A stretch of 64,000 nucleotides of DNA from Sorex araneus (GCF_027595985.1 NC_073304.1:214860500-214924499); one strand, 5' to 3'; shown: positions 10,455 through 20,903, counted from the first letter of the stretch. Made by a program: numbers and translations. The notes: generated by a model from the sequence alone, not told the origin.

Positions 10455-10615
10455 TTATTTTGGAGGGACAATTGGCAATGCTTCGGGCTTATTCCTGGCT
10501 CCACACTCAGAGATCACTCTTGGTGGGGCTCACAGAACCAAATGGGGTGCTGGAGGTTAAACCCAGGTTAACCGTATGCAAGGCATGCGCCCTTCTTGCT
10601 TGCTGTATGTACCCT
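10455..10615 (-). mobile_element. Diverged family I SINE, reverse
   Basis: ATGCTTCGGGCTTATTCCTGG, CAGAACCAAATGGGGTGCTGG and GCAAGGCATGCGCCC mark the reversed body and head; the last head bases are lost. Confidence 0.75.
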
Positions 10616-10712
10616 TTGACTTTTAGTTTAATACTTGGAGTATCACTCTTTTTAGTGTCATTTGATATTCTTCAAGAGCCTGATTTTAATGATTGAATAT
10701 ATTTAATTCTAT

Positions 10713-10989
10713 AGGTGAGACATGGGCTGGAGCAATAGCACAGCGGGTAGGGCTATTGCCTTCACACGGCCGGCTGACCCAGGTTTGATTCCTCCACCCC
10801 TCTCGAGAGCCCGGCAAGCTACCGAGAGTATCTCGCCCACAAAGCAGAGCCTGGCAAGCTACCTGTGGCTTATTTGATATGCTAAAAACTGTAACAACAA
10901 GTCTCACAATGGAGACATTACTGGTGACCGCTCAAGCAAATCGATGAGCAATGGGATGACTGTGTGATATAGTGATACAGGTGAGACAT
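10713..10989 (+). mobile_element. Family II SINE with 11-bp target duplications
   Basis: It shares the tRNA head of family I as far as the B box (GGTTTGATTCC), then has a different body: CTCTCGAGAGCCCGGCAAGC, GATATGCTAAAAACTGTAAC, GGAGACATTACTGGTG, GAGCAAT. It ends GATATAGTGATAC without an A-tail. AGGTGAGACAT flanks it (713-723 and 979-989 within this 10-kb block). Confidence 0.9.
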
Positions 10990-11179
10990 CATTTGCTAAA
11001 GGATTTCTCGAATTATTAGCCATTTAATTCTTGCTGGTGTTTCCTTTAAAAAATAATTTATAACAGCAAAAGAACACTGTTTTTTTTTAAAAAAAAAAAA
11101 CCATTGTTATATCCCTAATATTTTTTTAAAAAACTGAAAATTAAATCTCTCTGGAATAGAATGATGTAAAAACTCTAGT

Positions 11180-11345
11180 GGGCTGAGAAATAATATAGTA
11201 GGTAGGTGTTGGGGGTTGATCACCAGCAGCTCACAGGAGTCCTCCTTCCCTAGGAGTGTTCCCTGCATGCAGAGCCAGAAACAGATCCTGAACACAGCCA
11301 CGAATGACCCAAAACCCAACCAACGAATGAAACAAACAAACAAAA
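11180..11345 (+). mobile_element. Strongly diverged family I SINE
   Basis: GGGCTGAGAAATAATATAGTAGG resembles the head, GCATGCAGAGCCAG and ATGACCCAAAACCC the body and end, then an A-rich (AAAC)n tail. Confidence 0.6.
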
Positions 11346-11446
11346 AAAAAGCACCCAAATTAAAAAAATCGTTAAAAAAAATATGGTCCCCACTGGTATT
11401 TACTGAGAGGTAACAAAATTTCTGTTTATTTATTTGACTGTTTATT

Positions 11447-11574
11447 GTTTTTTTGAGCCACATCTGGTGGTGTGTAGGGCTTACTCTTCCTGGCTCTGAG
11501 CTCAGGGATCATTCCTGGTGGTGTGCCGAGGGCAAGGCAAGGTCCTTATCCACAGCACTGTCACTCCGGGTCCC
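11447..11574 (-). mobile_element. Family I SINE fragment, reverse
   Basis: GAGCCACATCTGGTGGTG...GGCTCTGAGCTCAGGGATCATTCC...CACTGTCACTCCGGGTCCCC; an internal deletion removes the segment around the B box. Confidence 0.7.
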
Positions 11575-11579
11575 CGAAG

Positions 11580-12450
11580 GGGGCATTCTTAGTGTGTACG
11601 AATATTCCATATGTTAGCCAGGATGATGTATTACAGAGAGGAAAATGGATTAAATTGGACATGAAAGATTTGTGTATTTACTGTTAAAATGTTAGCCCCA
11701 GCTACACCAGCACAGATCTGTTGACAGACAAAGGGCTACCTGGGAAATAGACAGAGGCAGGGAGGAGGGGTGGGGACCCGGGCTGCGTCGCTTCACCCCT
11801 GGTTAGGTTATTTATTATCTATGGTTCATAGAGACCAAAAGTAAATATTTGACTGCTAGTGGTGGGTGCAGAGGGAGGCTTGGCCCTCCCCAACCCCCAT
11901 GCTAATTCTGGTTAAGTAAAAAGGATTTTTTTACTCTAGCCGCTTTCCTGTGCCTTTGAATTCCGCTGGCGAGTAGAAGAGAATAAAAATAGGCTACAAG
12001 GCTTGCAGAGAGGTAAGATTAACATATAAATAACCAACTCCTCTAACCGTGAACAGTGAAACGCACGGGGAGCAATTTATAGGTCTTCCCTGGCAGAAGA
12101 AAGTTTCGTTCTGTTCCCCTTCCTCCCCCAGACTGATTTTTTTTTTTAACCTCAAAAGACCGAAGAGGCGTGGGGTGGGGGGCAGCTGCGGAGAATGAGC
12201 ACCCCGGAGGGAGTGGGGTTCCGCAGGCCGAGCCCCGTTTTATTGCTGCAAGCTTCTGAGCTCCGCGTGCTGGCGCGGCAGAGAACCCTCCCGCCGCGCC
12301 GCCGCCGCCCGCGGCCAGGAAAACTCCCTCGGCGCTGCGCTCCTGCTCGCCTGCTGCGCGCGAGCTGACGGCCACAACCGCGCCAGGAGTCCGCATTTAA
12401 AAAATAAGAAGAGAGAAAGAATTCCTTCTTTCTTCACCTAGGTTAAAATC
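11580..12450. promoter_or_regulatory. SINE-free island with a CpG-rich core: candidate regulatory element
   Basis: This is 870 bp of unique sequence within the repeat-rich zone. It has AT-rich motifs (TTATTTATTATC near 11811, GAATAAAAATAGGC near 11981, MEF2/HOX-like) and a CpG-dense segment (about 12180-12390). No coding support. Retained unique DNA here suggests function, but conservation cannot be tested by eye. Confidence 0.4.
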
Positions 12451-12456
12451 AGGGTG

Positions 12457-12672
12457 GCCGGAGCGATCGTAAGGTGGGGGAGGGAGAGAAGGGGGCGCTT
12501 TGCCCTGCAAACAGCTGTCAAAGGTTCAATCCTCGGCATCCCATATGATCCACTCCCTCCACCCCCCTACCCCCGCACCACCAGGAGAAATTCCTGAGTG
12601 TAGAGCCAGGAGGAACCTCTGAGCATCTCCAGGTGTGACCCAAAAAGCAAAATAATAATAATAATAAATAAT
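12457..12672 (+). mobile_element. Family I SINE with an (AAT)n tail
   Basis: GGCCGGAGCGATCG head, GGCATCCCATATGATCC, ending GTGTGACCCAAAAAGC and (AATA)n. The tail has become an AAT microsatellite (12648-12669). Confidence 0.85.
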
Positions 12673-12751
12673 GTCAAGTTCCTCATATCCTACAAAAACA
12701 GACAGCCAACACATTGGTCTTAGAAAACACAAACAAACAAACATCCTCTCT

Positions 12752-12857
12752 TCTTTCTTTTCTTCCTTCCTTCCTTCCTTCCTTCCTTCCTTCCTTCCTT
12801 CCTTCCTTCCTTCCTTCCTTCCTCTTTTCTTTCCTTCTTTCTTTCCTTCCTTCGTTT

Positions 12858-12941
<84 letters not shown>

Positions 12942-12990
12942 TTTTTCTTTCTTTCTCTCTCTCTTTCTCTCTCTCTTTCTTTCTTCCTTC

Positions 12991-13085
<95 letters not shown>

Positions 13086-13106
13086 TCCTTCTTTCTTTCT
13101 TTCTTT
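12752..13106. repeat. (TTCC)n/(TTTC)n array grown from a SINE tail
   Basis: About 350 bp of CCTT then CTTT tetranucleotides run directly into the reversed tail end of the adjoining SINE, so the array is the expanded (GGAA/GAAA)n tail of that element. Confidence 0.95.
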
Positions 13107-13261
13107 GTCACACCTGGCAATGCTCAGGGGTTAAACCCAGCTCTACATTCAGGAATTACTCCTGGCAGTGCTGGGGAAACCATTTGGGATGCCAGGTCAA
13201 TCCCGGTCGGCCTCATGGTGCAAGGTAAACATGGCCCCATCGTACTATCATATCAGCTCCC
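13107..13261 (-). mobile_element. Family I SINE, reverse, with expanded tail
   Basis: GTCACACCTGGCAATGCTC through CATATCAGCTCCC in reverse order; its A-tail side is the tetranucleotide array to the left. Confidence 0.85.
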
Positions 13262-14036
13262 CCTTCCTTTTTTTTTTTTTTGTAGTAGAAAACACTGCAG
13301 TGTGAGATATTCACTCATGTAACTCACACTGGGATCAGGTACAGAACATTTTCCACTGTAGGTTTCCTTCTGCTCCTTTCCAGTATAATATTCTAAAAGT
13401 CATGTCCCTCCTGGTTTCAGTTGCTCTGGATTGGTTTTGCCTGTTCTTGAGTTTTGAAGGGCATCGTAGTATATGAAGTGGTTTAGTAAAAGCCCCCTAA
13501 AAGATGCCGGGCTTAAGTCCCCAATTTCCAGGGCCTGACAGGCCGAGACCATCCCTGACAGCATCCCTGCTCATCTCACCAGCTGTGCCTAGGAGACTTG
13601 AGAGGCGCCACTGCAGCTCCGCTCTGCTGCTCAGCTCCCAGAAATGGCCCCGTGTCTCGTGCTCACCCACCTCCCAGATGGAACTCATCTGTAGGAGACC
13701 AAGTTCCCGCCTCAGCAGCCCAGCATCACACAGTGAAAGGTCCCCTAAGGTGGGTTGAGCGAGTCTCTCGTTGCAGGCCTTCTCTGTGCCAGTCTCCATA
13801 AACTCACTTTGCTCTGCTTAAACAGTCTTGCTCGCCTGGTAAACTCTTTTCCTCTCTATGGCTCGGACCCAGCCAGGTTCTAGCCTCCTCATTTCCCTTC
13901 AGTGCATACTCTTGTGAGTCTGGCTTATGCCATTATTACTCTTTGTTGTTATGTCCAGCAGTAGATAATGCTTCTGAAATATTCGATGATATTCTGTTGT
14001 ATGGATATCCCATAGTTAATTTTATCCTCCACTTAC
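13262..14036. other. Unique non-coding sequence
   Basis: Mixed-composition DNA with no gene or strong repeat match. Short open frames on both strands overlap each other and lack coding features. Parts could be an old L1, but I cannot support it. Confidence 0.4.
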
Positions 14037-14234
14037 CTTTGATTGACTTTTTATTTTTTTTGGCTTTTTGGGTCACACCTGGCAATGCACAGGGGTTACC
14101 TCCTGGCTTTGCACTCAGGAATTACTCCTGGTGGTACTCAGGGGACCACAAGGGATGCTGGGAATCGAACCTGGGTCTGCTGCGTGCAAGGCAAACACCC
14201 TCCCCGCTGGAGCAGCCCCCTTTGATTGACTTTT
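14037..14234 (-). mobile_element. Family I SINE, reverse, 15-bp target duplications
   Basis: Element 14052-14219 lies between copies of CTTTGATTGACTTTT (14037-14051, 14220-14234). The reversed head is shortened to CCCGCTGGAGCAGCCC. Confidence 0.92.
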
Positions 14235-14239
14235 GACTT

Positions 14240-14432
14240 CTTTTTTTTTTTTTTTTTTGCTTTTTGGGTCACACCCAAAAATCTAAAGATACTCAGGGAT
14301 TACTCCTGGCTCTGCACTCAGGCATTACTCCTGGTGGTACTTGGGGGATCATATGAGATGCCGGGGATTGAACCCATGTGGGCCGCCTGCAAGACAAATG
14401 CCCTTCCCACTCTTATTATCACTCCAGCCCCT
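14240..14432 (-). mobile_element. Family I SINE, reverse
   Basis: T17 tail, TTTTTGGGTCACACCC, ATTGAACCCATG and TATCACTCCAGCCCC. The body near the tail carries an odd AAAATCTAAAGATACTC replacement. Confidence 0.88.
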
Positions 14433-14498
14433 AGAATAGTCGTAAGTATGTTCTTGGACTATGTAAGTGGAGTACTTTTTTGCTTTTGTCTTTTGTTT

Positions 14499-14646
14499 CT
14501 GAGGGGCAGTGAGCCACATCTAGTGCTATTCAGGGGCTACTCCTAGCTTTGTGCTTGGAGGTCACACCAGGCCATGCACGGGGGACTATGAGTGATGCTG
14601 AGGATTGAACTGGGGTCAGCCATATGCAAGGCAAGTGCCTAACCCA
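14499..14646 (-). mobile_element. Diverged family I SINE, reverse
   Basis: GAGCCACATCTAGTGCTATTC, GGGACTATGAGTGATGCTGAGG and GCAAGGCAAGTGCCTAACCC; the last head bases are missing. Confidence 0.7.
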
Positions 14647-14906
14647 AATCTCTGTGGCTTCTTGTCTGCTGTTTATTTAGAAAAACTTATTTGTTAAAAA
14701 ATGTTATGTAGCTTACGTCATATGGTTACGATACTGTTTCTGGTTCTGATGTGCAGTTACTATACCTTTCCCATCACCAAAGTGCCCAAGAGGCAAGTGG
14801 AGCATTTTAGACAGATGGACTAGTTTCTTTTTGACTTTCTGAACCACAGGCTAGGCAGATGTTTCATTTTACTAGCTATATGGTGCCTTTAAAATAAAAA
14901 TATTTG

Positions 14907-15075
14907 GGGCTGGAAAGGTAGTACATGGGATGAGGAGCTTGCCTGGCATGTGACTGGCTTCAGTTCAATCCCTGGCACCACTTAAGATTCCCCAAGCACT
15001 GCCAGGGCCCCTTCTGAGGACAAACCCAGAAATAACCTCTGAACACCACCAAGTGTGGCCCAGATATTCTCCCTC
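14907..15075 (+). mobile_element. Diverged family I SINE
   Basis: GGGGCTGGAAAGGTAGTACA head, TTCAGTTCAATCCC B box, AAGTGTGGCCC end. Confidence 0.75.
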
Positions 15076-15162
15076 TCTCTCTCTAAAAAAAAGTAAAATC
15101 AGATTATCCATGCAACCATTTTGTTTCTCCACAACGGGTTCAAGTAGATTTAAGAAGAACCT

Positions 15163-15345
15163 AACAGAGACAGATAGTACAGCAGGCAGGGCAATTGCCT
15201 TGCATGCAGGCAATCTGGGTTCAATATTCAGTACCCCAGATGGTCCCCTGAGCCCACTAGTAGTGATCCCTGAATGCAGAGCCAGTAGAAAGCTCTGAGC
15301 ATCACTTGGTGTGGTCCCCCAAAACCCAAAAACTAAAAAAGATAA
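15163..15345 (+). mobile_element. Diverged family I SINE
   Basis: AGATAGTACAGCAGGCAGGGC A-box region, GGGTTCAATATTC B box, GGTGTGGTCCCCCAAAACCC end. Confidence 0.78.
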
Positions 15346-15393
15346 AGAAGTAGAACCTACTGTTAGTGCATCTAAGTCCATGTGCTCGAGTTT

Positions 15394-15562
15394 CCTTTTT
15401 TTTTTCCTTTCTGGGTCATACCTCATGATGCACAGGGGTTACTCCTGGCTCTGTACTCAGGAATCACTCCTGGCGATGCCCAGGAGAGGATACTGGAAAT
15501 CAAACCCGGGTCGGTCACATGCAAGGCAAATGCCCTACCCACTGGGCTATCATTCTAGCCCC
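15394..15562 (-). mobile_element. Family I SINE, reverse
   Basis: Reverse copy from the T-rich tail to CTATCATTCTAGCCCC; about ten bases around the central CATATGG are deleted. Confidence 0.88.
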
Positions 15563-16389
15563 TTTTTTTCTTTTTTCTTTTTCTTCATCCTTTTTTTTTT
15601 TTTAGCATGTGCTTGAATTTCTATCGTGAGCATATTTTGACATCTTAGAGTCCCAGATCCCTACAAGAGGGATTTGAACTTTCAAGCAGCAGAACATCAG
15701 AACACTTGGTTTCAGCTCTCCCCTGACCCAGTCCTGGGGCACAGACGTTCTGCAGTCCTGTCTCAGGTGCAGACCTGGGACAGAGGTCTGTGGTCAGGAC
15801 CTGGTCTAGGAACTGGTCTGAGAACCTGGCGTGGAGGCCATTCTCCAGAGTCCTAATTTGGGAGCTGAGTTATGACTTAGGAATTTATTGCCTCGTGGTC
15901 TTTTAACAAGAAGTGATCTATCTCTCAGAGCAGAGCGTCCATTACTGGTGACAGGTACCCGGAGCCAGCTTATTAAAAACCATCCTTTCATTCCCCCATG
16001 TGAGGGTGCCACAGCGTGTTGGCACGGAATGCTAATTTTTCAGCTCCATATCATGATCCGAGACATGGAGAGAGCCCTAGGAGGCATTTTAATATTCAGG
16101 AGGAAGGAACCTCCAACGCGCTCTCTGCAGCTTCCTTCCAGGATGCAGCCGGCTCTGCTTTCCTTTCCCAGATCACACCCCCCGCCACCGGACCCCAACA
16201 GTTAACACAACCTGCAGGTCTCCCGAGCTGACCTGGTCCTGCTGACCTGCCCAGGAATGGATGTCCTTGCCTTCTGGCTCCGCTCTGTGCTGGTGAGGTG
16301 GAACAAGCCCCAGACTTCGAGTCAGTGGGCTGAGTGCAAGTCCCGGGCATGGTGTGGAAAAAGCACTCTTGCCTTAGTCTGGTGTGTTT
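15563..16389. other. Unique non-coding sequence
   Basis: T-rich start, then mixed sequence with two imperfect copies of CCTGG-GAACTGGTCTG-type words near 15800. No supported gene. Confidence 0.4.
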
Positions 16390-16498
16390 GCCCACACTCA
16401 GCAGTGCTCAGGGAAGCTATCCTGGCTCTAAATGCAGGGTCACTCCCTGCAGTGCTTGGGGACCAGGTGGTGCTAGGGACTGAGCCGGGGTCAGCACC
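16390..16498 (-). mobile_element. Old family I SINE fragment, reverse
   Basis: CCCACACTCAGCAGTGCTCAGGG, CTGGCTCTAAATGCAGG and GACTGAGCCGGGGTCAGCA; the head is lost. Confidence 0.5.
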
Positions 16499-16574
16499 TT
16501 GGTTCTGTCCTGTCTCTCTGATCCATGTCCCTCTCTCTGTCCCTTCTTACTTGGATGTTTTCTTGGGGGAGGGG

Positions 16575-16715
16575 TGAGATGTGAGCCGTATCAGCAGCAC
16601 TCGGTGACTGTTCCCAGCTCTGTGCTCAGGGTACTTACTGTGCAGTGTCAAGAACTGAACCAGGATCATCTGCATATAAGGCAGGCCCACTACTATTTCT
16701 CTGCCTCCTTACCCT
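16575..16715 (-). mobile_element. Old family I SINE fragment, reverse
   Basis: TCCCAGCTCTGTGCTCAGGG and AAGAACTGAACCAGGATCA keep the reversed order; CACTACTATTTCTCTGCC is the decayed head. Confidence 0.5.
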
Positions 16716-16906
16716 GACATTCTTTTTTTTTCTTCTTTGGGTCACACCTGGAGATGCACAGGGGTTACTCCTGGCTCTGCACTCAGGAATTACCCCTGGA
16801 GGTGCTCAGGGAACCATATGGGATGCTGGGAATTGAACCCGGGTCAGCTGCATGCAAGGTCCTACCCGCTGTGCTATCACTCCAGCCCCCACCTTACCCT
16901 GACATT
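16707..16906 (-). mobile_element. Family I SINE, reverse, first of two at one target
   Basis: Element 16722-16891 between CCTTACCCTGACATT copies at 16707-16721 and 16892-16906. A short deletion removes CAAACGC-type bases after GCATGCAAGG. Confidence 0.93.
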
Positions 16907-17093
16907 TTTTTTTTTGCTTTTTGGGTCACACCTGGCGATGCACAGGGGTTACTCCTGGCTCTGCACTCAGGAATTACCCCTGGCGGCACTCAGGGGACCA
17001 TATGGGATGCTGGGAATCGAACCCGGGTCGGCCATGTGCAAGACAAACGCCCTACCCGCTGTGCTATCGCTCCAGCCCCTACCCTGACATTTT
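16892..17093 (-). mobile_element. Family I SINE, reverse, second of two at one target
   Basis: Near-consensus element 16907-17079, flanked by the shared copy at 16892-16906 and a third copy TACCCTGACATT at 17080-17091. Same orientation as its neighbour. Confidence 0.93.
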
Positions 17094-17534
17094 AACCTGG
17101 AGACTCAGATTAGTTTCTTCACTCTCCTCTCTCCTTTACAAATATTTGGATAAACAGAACAAACTCATCCAAGTCTCCAGTTGTTTGAACACCTCAGGGG
17201 TCCGGAGGAAAGCTGGGGCATTTGTCTGGTTGCATCTTCCGTCTGGATGTTTGGTGCCAGGTTGTCTGGGGCATGGAAGATCTGAAAACATGGTTCCAAG
17301 GCACTATTCTGGTGGAATGCGGGGGCTGGTGACATGGGAGCCACTGTTCTCAGCCCCTGGGCTCAACCTAAGGCAGGCCTTCCCGACAGACAGAGCCGTG
17401 TCCGGCCGGGGCTCTAAGAGCCATGGGCCCCCGGGGAAGTGCCGCCTTCACCAGTGGGGGTAACCAGAGACTGCAGGTGCTTAATTCCACAGGTGATCAG
17501 GATAATCTGCGTGAGCCTGCTCCAACACTTCATT
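17094..17534. other. Unique non-coding sequence
   Basis: GC-moderate sequence without a recognisable gene or repeat. Confidence 0.4.
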
Positions 17535-17705
17535 TGGGGCCAGAGCCACAGTAGAGTGGGCAGAGCACTTGCCTTGCACTCGGTAGACCTGAGTTTGATC
17601 CTCGGCACCCCATATGGTCCCCCAAACCCTTCTAGGAGTGATCCCTGAGCAGAGTCAAGAGTAAGTTCAGAGCACTTTCAGGTGTAGCCAAAAATACAAA
17701 AATAT
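17535..17705 (+). mobile_element. Diverged family I SINE
   Basis: GGGGCCAGAGCCACAGTAGAG head, GAGTTTGATCCTCGGC B box, CCATATGGTCCCCC body, CAGGTGTAGCC end. Confidence 0.78.
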
Positions 17706-18330
17706 TTTCTTTGTCAAGTATCTGGGCCGAAGTGAACCACCTCTGCCTGGGGGTTCTCTGGAGAGGGGGCAGAGGGCTTGCTCCAAAGCTTATGCTGTAC
17801 CTCGACTGTGTCCTGGACTCTCCTATGAGAAGCTGCCAAGCCGCAGAAGGACAGCTGAGGTGATTTCACAGGAGCTTGGACCCTGTAAAAGAGAACCAGG
17901 ACAGGATCTACTGTGGAGACCCAGTAATGTTCGCCATTTGCATCCTCATAAAGAGTCTCAGGAAGGAAAGAAAAGACCAGGAAGGGTTTCTGGCATGGAG
18001 CTGGGTGGAGACAGCGCCTTTGCACTTTATACCATTTATAGTTGTTTTTCACCCCATGGAAGCATTTATCTGTGGTAGCTGAAGGGGTTCAGCTTCCAGA
18101 GATTCTTCCTGATGCTGTCTCTGTATTTGTGAGGGGACAACACCCACACAAAGGTCCCTGGCCCATCAACCATATTGAAGGAAGGAGGTGGGGCTGCCCC
18201 TTCAGGAAGTGATAAAACTCCAGCTGTTAATGGAAAGCTAGAGAGTGGCAGAGAGAGAACGGCAATAGAAATGGGCATTTTATTTTCTTTTTTATCAGCT
18301 AAATAGCAGATTTAAAAAAAAATTAGCTCA
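17706..18330. other. Unique non-coding sequence
   Basis: Includes GTAGCTGAAGGGGTTCAG (about 18075) that recurs at about 19040 together with a shared TTTTCACCC...GGA motif, so 17990-18150 and 18985-19095 look like two copies of an older unnamed repeat. No gene. Confidence 0.4.
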
Positions 18331-18605
18331 CTACACATTACACAGACTGGAGCGATAGAACAGCGGGTAGGGCATTTGCCTTGCACGCAGCCGACCTGGG
18401 TTCGATTCCTCCGTCCCTCTTGGAGAGCCCAGCAAGCCACTGAGAGTATCCTGCCCGCACGGCAGAGCCTGGCAAGTTAACCCGGGGCATATTCGATATG
18501 CCAAAAACAGTAACAACAAGTCTCACAATGGAGACATTACTGGTGTCCGCTTGAGCAAATCAATGAACAACAGGACGACAGTGTTACAGTGCTACACATT
18601 ACACA
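18331..18605 (+). mobile_element. Family II SINE with 14-bp target duplications
   Basis: Element 18345-18591: tRNA head to GGTTCGATTCC, then CCCTCTTGGAGAGCCCAGC, GATATGCCAAAAACAGTAAC, and ending GACAGTGTTACAGTG with no A-tail. CTACACATTACACA flanks it at 18331-18344 and 18592-18605. Confidence 0.93.
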
Positions 18606-18642
18606 CACATATATACACACATGCACACAGGCACACACATAT

Positions 18643-18812
18643 TTGGGGGCTGCAAAGATAATACGGACATTAAGGTGTTTGCTTTGCATGTGAATTTGGT
18701 GCCAGTTCAGTCCCTGGCACCAAACATGGTCCCCTGAGCCCTGCCAGGCACTCCCTGAGTGCAGAGCCAGGAGTAAGCCCTGCGTGCTGCCAGGTGTGGC
18801 CCAAAACTGCGA
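18643..18812 (+). mobile_element. Diverged family I SINE
   Basis: GGGGGCTGCAAAGATAATACG head, CCAGTTCAGTCCCTGGCACC, GCAGAGCCAGGAGTAAGCCC, CAGGTGTGGCCC. Confidence 0.78.
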
Positions 18813-18989
18813 GGGGGTGAGGGAGTGGGGAGGATTCAGAGGGAGTAGGGTGTGAGGGAGACAGGAGTCGATAGCGTGTGCTTGAACTCCAAGCTCCAAA
18901 TTGCTTCTCAAAGGACTTACATACCAGGATAGTCCAGCCCAGTCTGCCAGGGGCATGCTAGGCTGAGAGATAAGGGGGGTCCACACTGC

Positions 18990-19095
18990 ACTTCATACAT
19001 TTGATAGTCATTTTTCACCCTTTGGATGCATAACGTGGTGGTAGCTGAAGGGGTTCAGTTCCCACAGTCCTCCTGAGGCTGTCCCTGCCTAGAGC
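18990..19095. repeat. Second copy of an unnamed dispersed segment
   Basis: TTTTTCACCC, a GGATGCAT/GGAAGCAT word and GTAGCTGAAGGGGTTCAG followed by GAGGCTGTC/GATGCTGTC recur from about 18045-18122. Two matches only; family unknown. Confidence 0.35.
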
Positions 19096-19257
19096 AGAAT
19101 CTGTTTAAATGCTGGGTGCCAGGAACCAAGGCATGCGCCGTACTCACTGTCCTATTGCTCCATCCCAGTGCCAGGAATTAAATACAGGATCTCCCACCCC
19201 ACCTCTCACACCATTTTGGAAAAGGAAGAAGGAGGAGGACAGGAATTTTTTTGTTGT

Positions 19258-19362
19258 TGTTCTTGGTTGTGGGGGTCGCTCCACCGGTATTGGAGGCACA
19301 CAGTGCTGGGGTATCACGCCTAGGGCCTCACCCAATGGAAGGCATGTGCTCTACCTGGGGCA
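19258..19362 (-). mobile_element. tRNA-Ala-like SINE remnant, reverse
   Basis: GCCTAGGGCCTCACCCAATGG...GGCATGTGCTCTACC is the reverse of a GGTAGAGCACATGCC...GGCCCTAGG head, unlike the main SINE. Confidence 0.45.
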
Positions 19363-19490
19363 GGACGGAAGGCTGGCAGAGGAAGAAGACTGACCTGAGA
19401 CTAGCTGGGTCCCCCACAATGCGGCGGGAGATGAGGGAGGCACCAGAAGTCTCTCTGCTCCGTGGGTCTCTTTCACAGCATTGGCAGATG

Positions 19491-19695
19491 CAAGAGAGGA
19501 CTCAGGGGGCTGGAGCAGTAGCACAGCGGGTAGGGCGTTTGCCTTGCACGCGGTCGACCCGGGTTTGATTCCCAGCATCCCATATGGTCCCCTGAGCACC
19601 GCCAGGAGTGATTCCTGAGTGCAGAGCCAGGAGTAACCCCTGTGCATTGCCAGGTGTGACCCAAAAAGAAAAAAAAAAACCAAGAGAGGACTCAG
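19491..19695 (+). mobile_element. Young family I SINE, 15-bp target duplications
   Basis: Near-consensus element 19506-19680 between CAAGAGAGGACTCAG copies (19491-19505, 19681-19695). Confidence 0.95.
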
Positions 19696-19913
19696 CAGCA
19701 TTTTGCTCAAAGGGGGAATGGTGGATTCTGATTGTGGGGTGTTTTCCCTAATAGAAACCAGTTGATGGGGTTCTCTATTCTGTCACCTCCACCAGAGCGA
19801 CTTCCTCTCTTGCTGAGCCTGAATTGCACGTGTTCCTCTCCTTCACAGACCCCAAGCTGCATGAGTGCATGCCTCAATTCTTCTCTTCTTGCCCCACTGA
19901 GTTCAGGATTTCC

Positions 19914-20085
19914 TTTTTGTTTCATTTTGTGGACTCACGGAGCAGTGCTTAGGGCTTATTCCTGACTCTGCGCACAGAGGTCATTCTTGACAGTGCTGGG
20001 GGACCATACACAGTGCCAGGGATCAAACCCAGGTCCCCTGTAAGCAGGGGAAGCATCTTACCTGCTGCAGGATCTCTCTAGCCCC
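19914..20085 (-). mobile_element. Diverged family I SINE, reverse
   Basis: GGACTCACGGAGCAGTGCTTAGGG, GGGATCAAACCCAGGTC, GATCTCTCTAGCCCC. Confidence 0.75.
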
Positions 20086-20903
20086 AAAGCTCCGGACTTC
20101 TGAGACCATCCCCAGGCCTGACTGCTGGGGGCGACTCCCTCCTCCCTTCCCCCATTATTTCCTGCAGCCTCTGCAACTCTCCTGGTCTGACTTGCTCTCT
20201 GGTGTGGAGTGCAGGGGATTCTCTTCCAAGGAAGGAAGAGTTCTGGATGATCAGTGTGATTCCCCTTAGGCTTATGCCTGATCTGTCTGTGCAGACCCCG
20301 TCGCAAAGAGCAACTTTGTTTCTGGGAGTTCAGGGCTGGGCTGGGCTGGGGCGGGGGTGGGTGGCGGTGCTCTAGGAGCTTATGCAGCTATAGAAGCAGC
20401 AGAAAGGAGGAGCAGGAGAGGCCAGGAAGGGATTTGCTCCAGAAGTTTCCATCTCTCCCCCTGGCTTCTGTCCAGTTAAACCCAACAGCTGGCTGCAAAC
20501 TGCCAAAAAGTGAAAAAAAAAAAAAAGTCTCACCCGTGGTCCAGACATTTGGTTTGTGTGCCGCAGAACATCTGGCCCTGGAGAAGATCTAGTTTGGGAA
20601 CTGTGGGTTTTGTTTTGTTTTGTTTTTTGTTTTTTGTTGTTTTTTTTTTTAAGTTTGCTTTCCAATTTTGGAACCCCTGGTCACATTTGATTTCCCCAGA
20701 TTATAAACAGATGATTCCTCAGGCCAGGAAGATGACTCAGAGGGCTGGGGCACATGAGGCTCTGGCACACGGAGGCTCCACTCTGAGCCTTGCCAGAGAT
20801 GGTTCCCATCAATGCTATTATGTTTGGACTGCGAAGGACCCCCATCATGCCCCCCAGAAACCATGGTCCTCAGCAAAATATGTCTTTATCTCTTGCACAT
20901 TCT
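20086..20903. other. Unique non-coding sequence with T-rich runs
   Basis: Contains (GGGCT)n-like sequence near 20333-20352, A-run at 20512-20526 and a (TTTTG)n stretch near 20608-20650. No supported gene. Confidence 0.4.

Noticed and set aside
12671..13322. Ser/Phe/Leu- and Lys/Glu/Arg-repeat proteins
   Set aside because: Translation of tetranucleotide microsatellite, not genes; the same applies at 38.16-38.5 kb.
16645..17095. Recurring frames reading WVTPGDAQGLLLALHSGITPGG
   Set aside because: These are reverse copies of the tRNA SINE translated; the same peptide recurs across the window.
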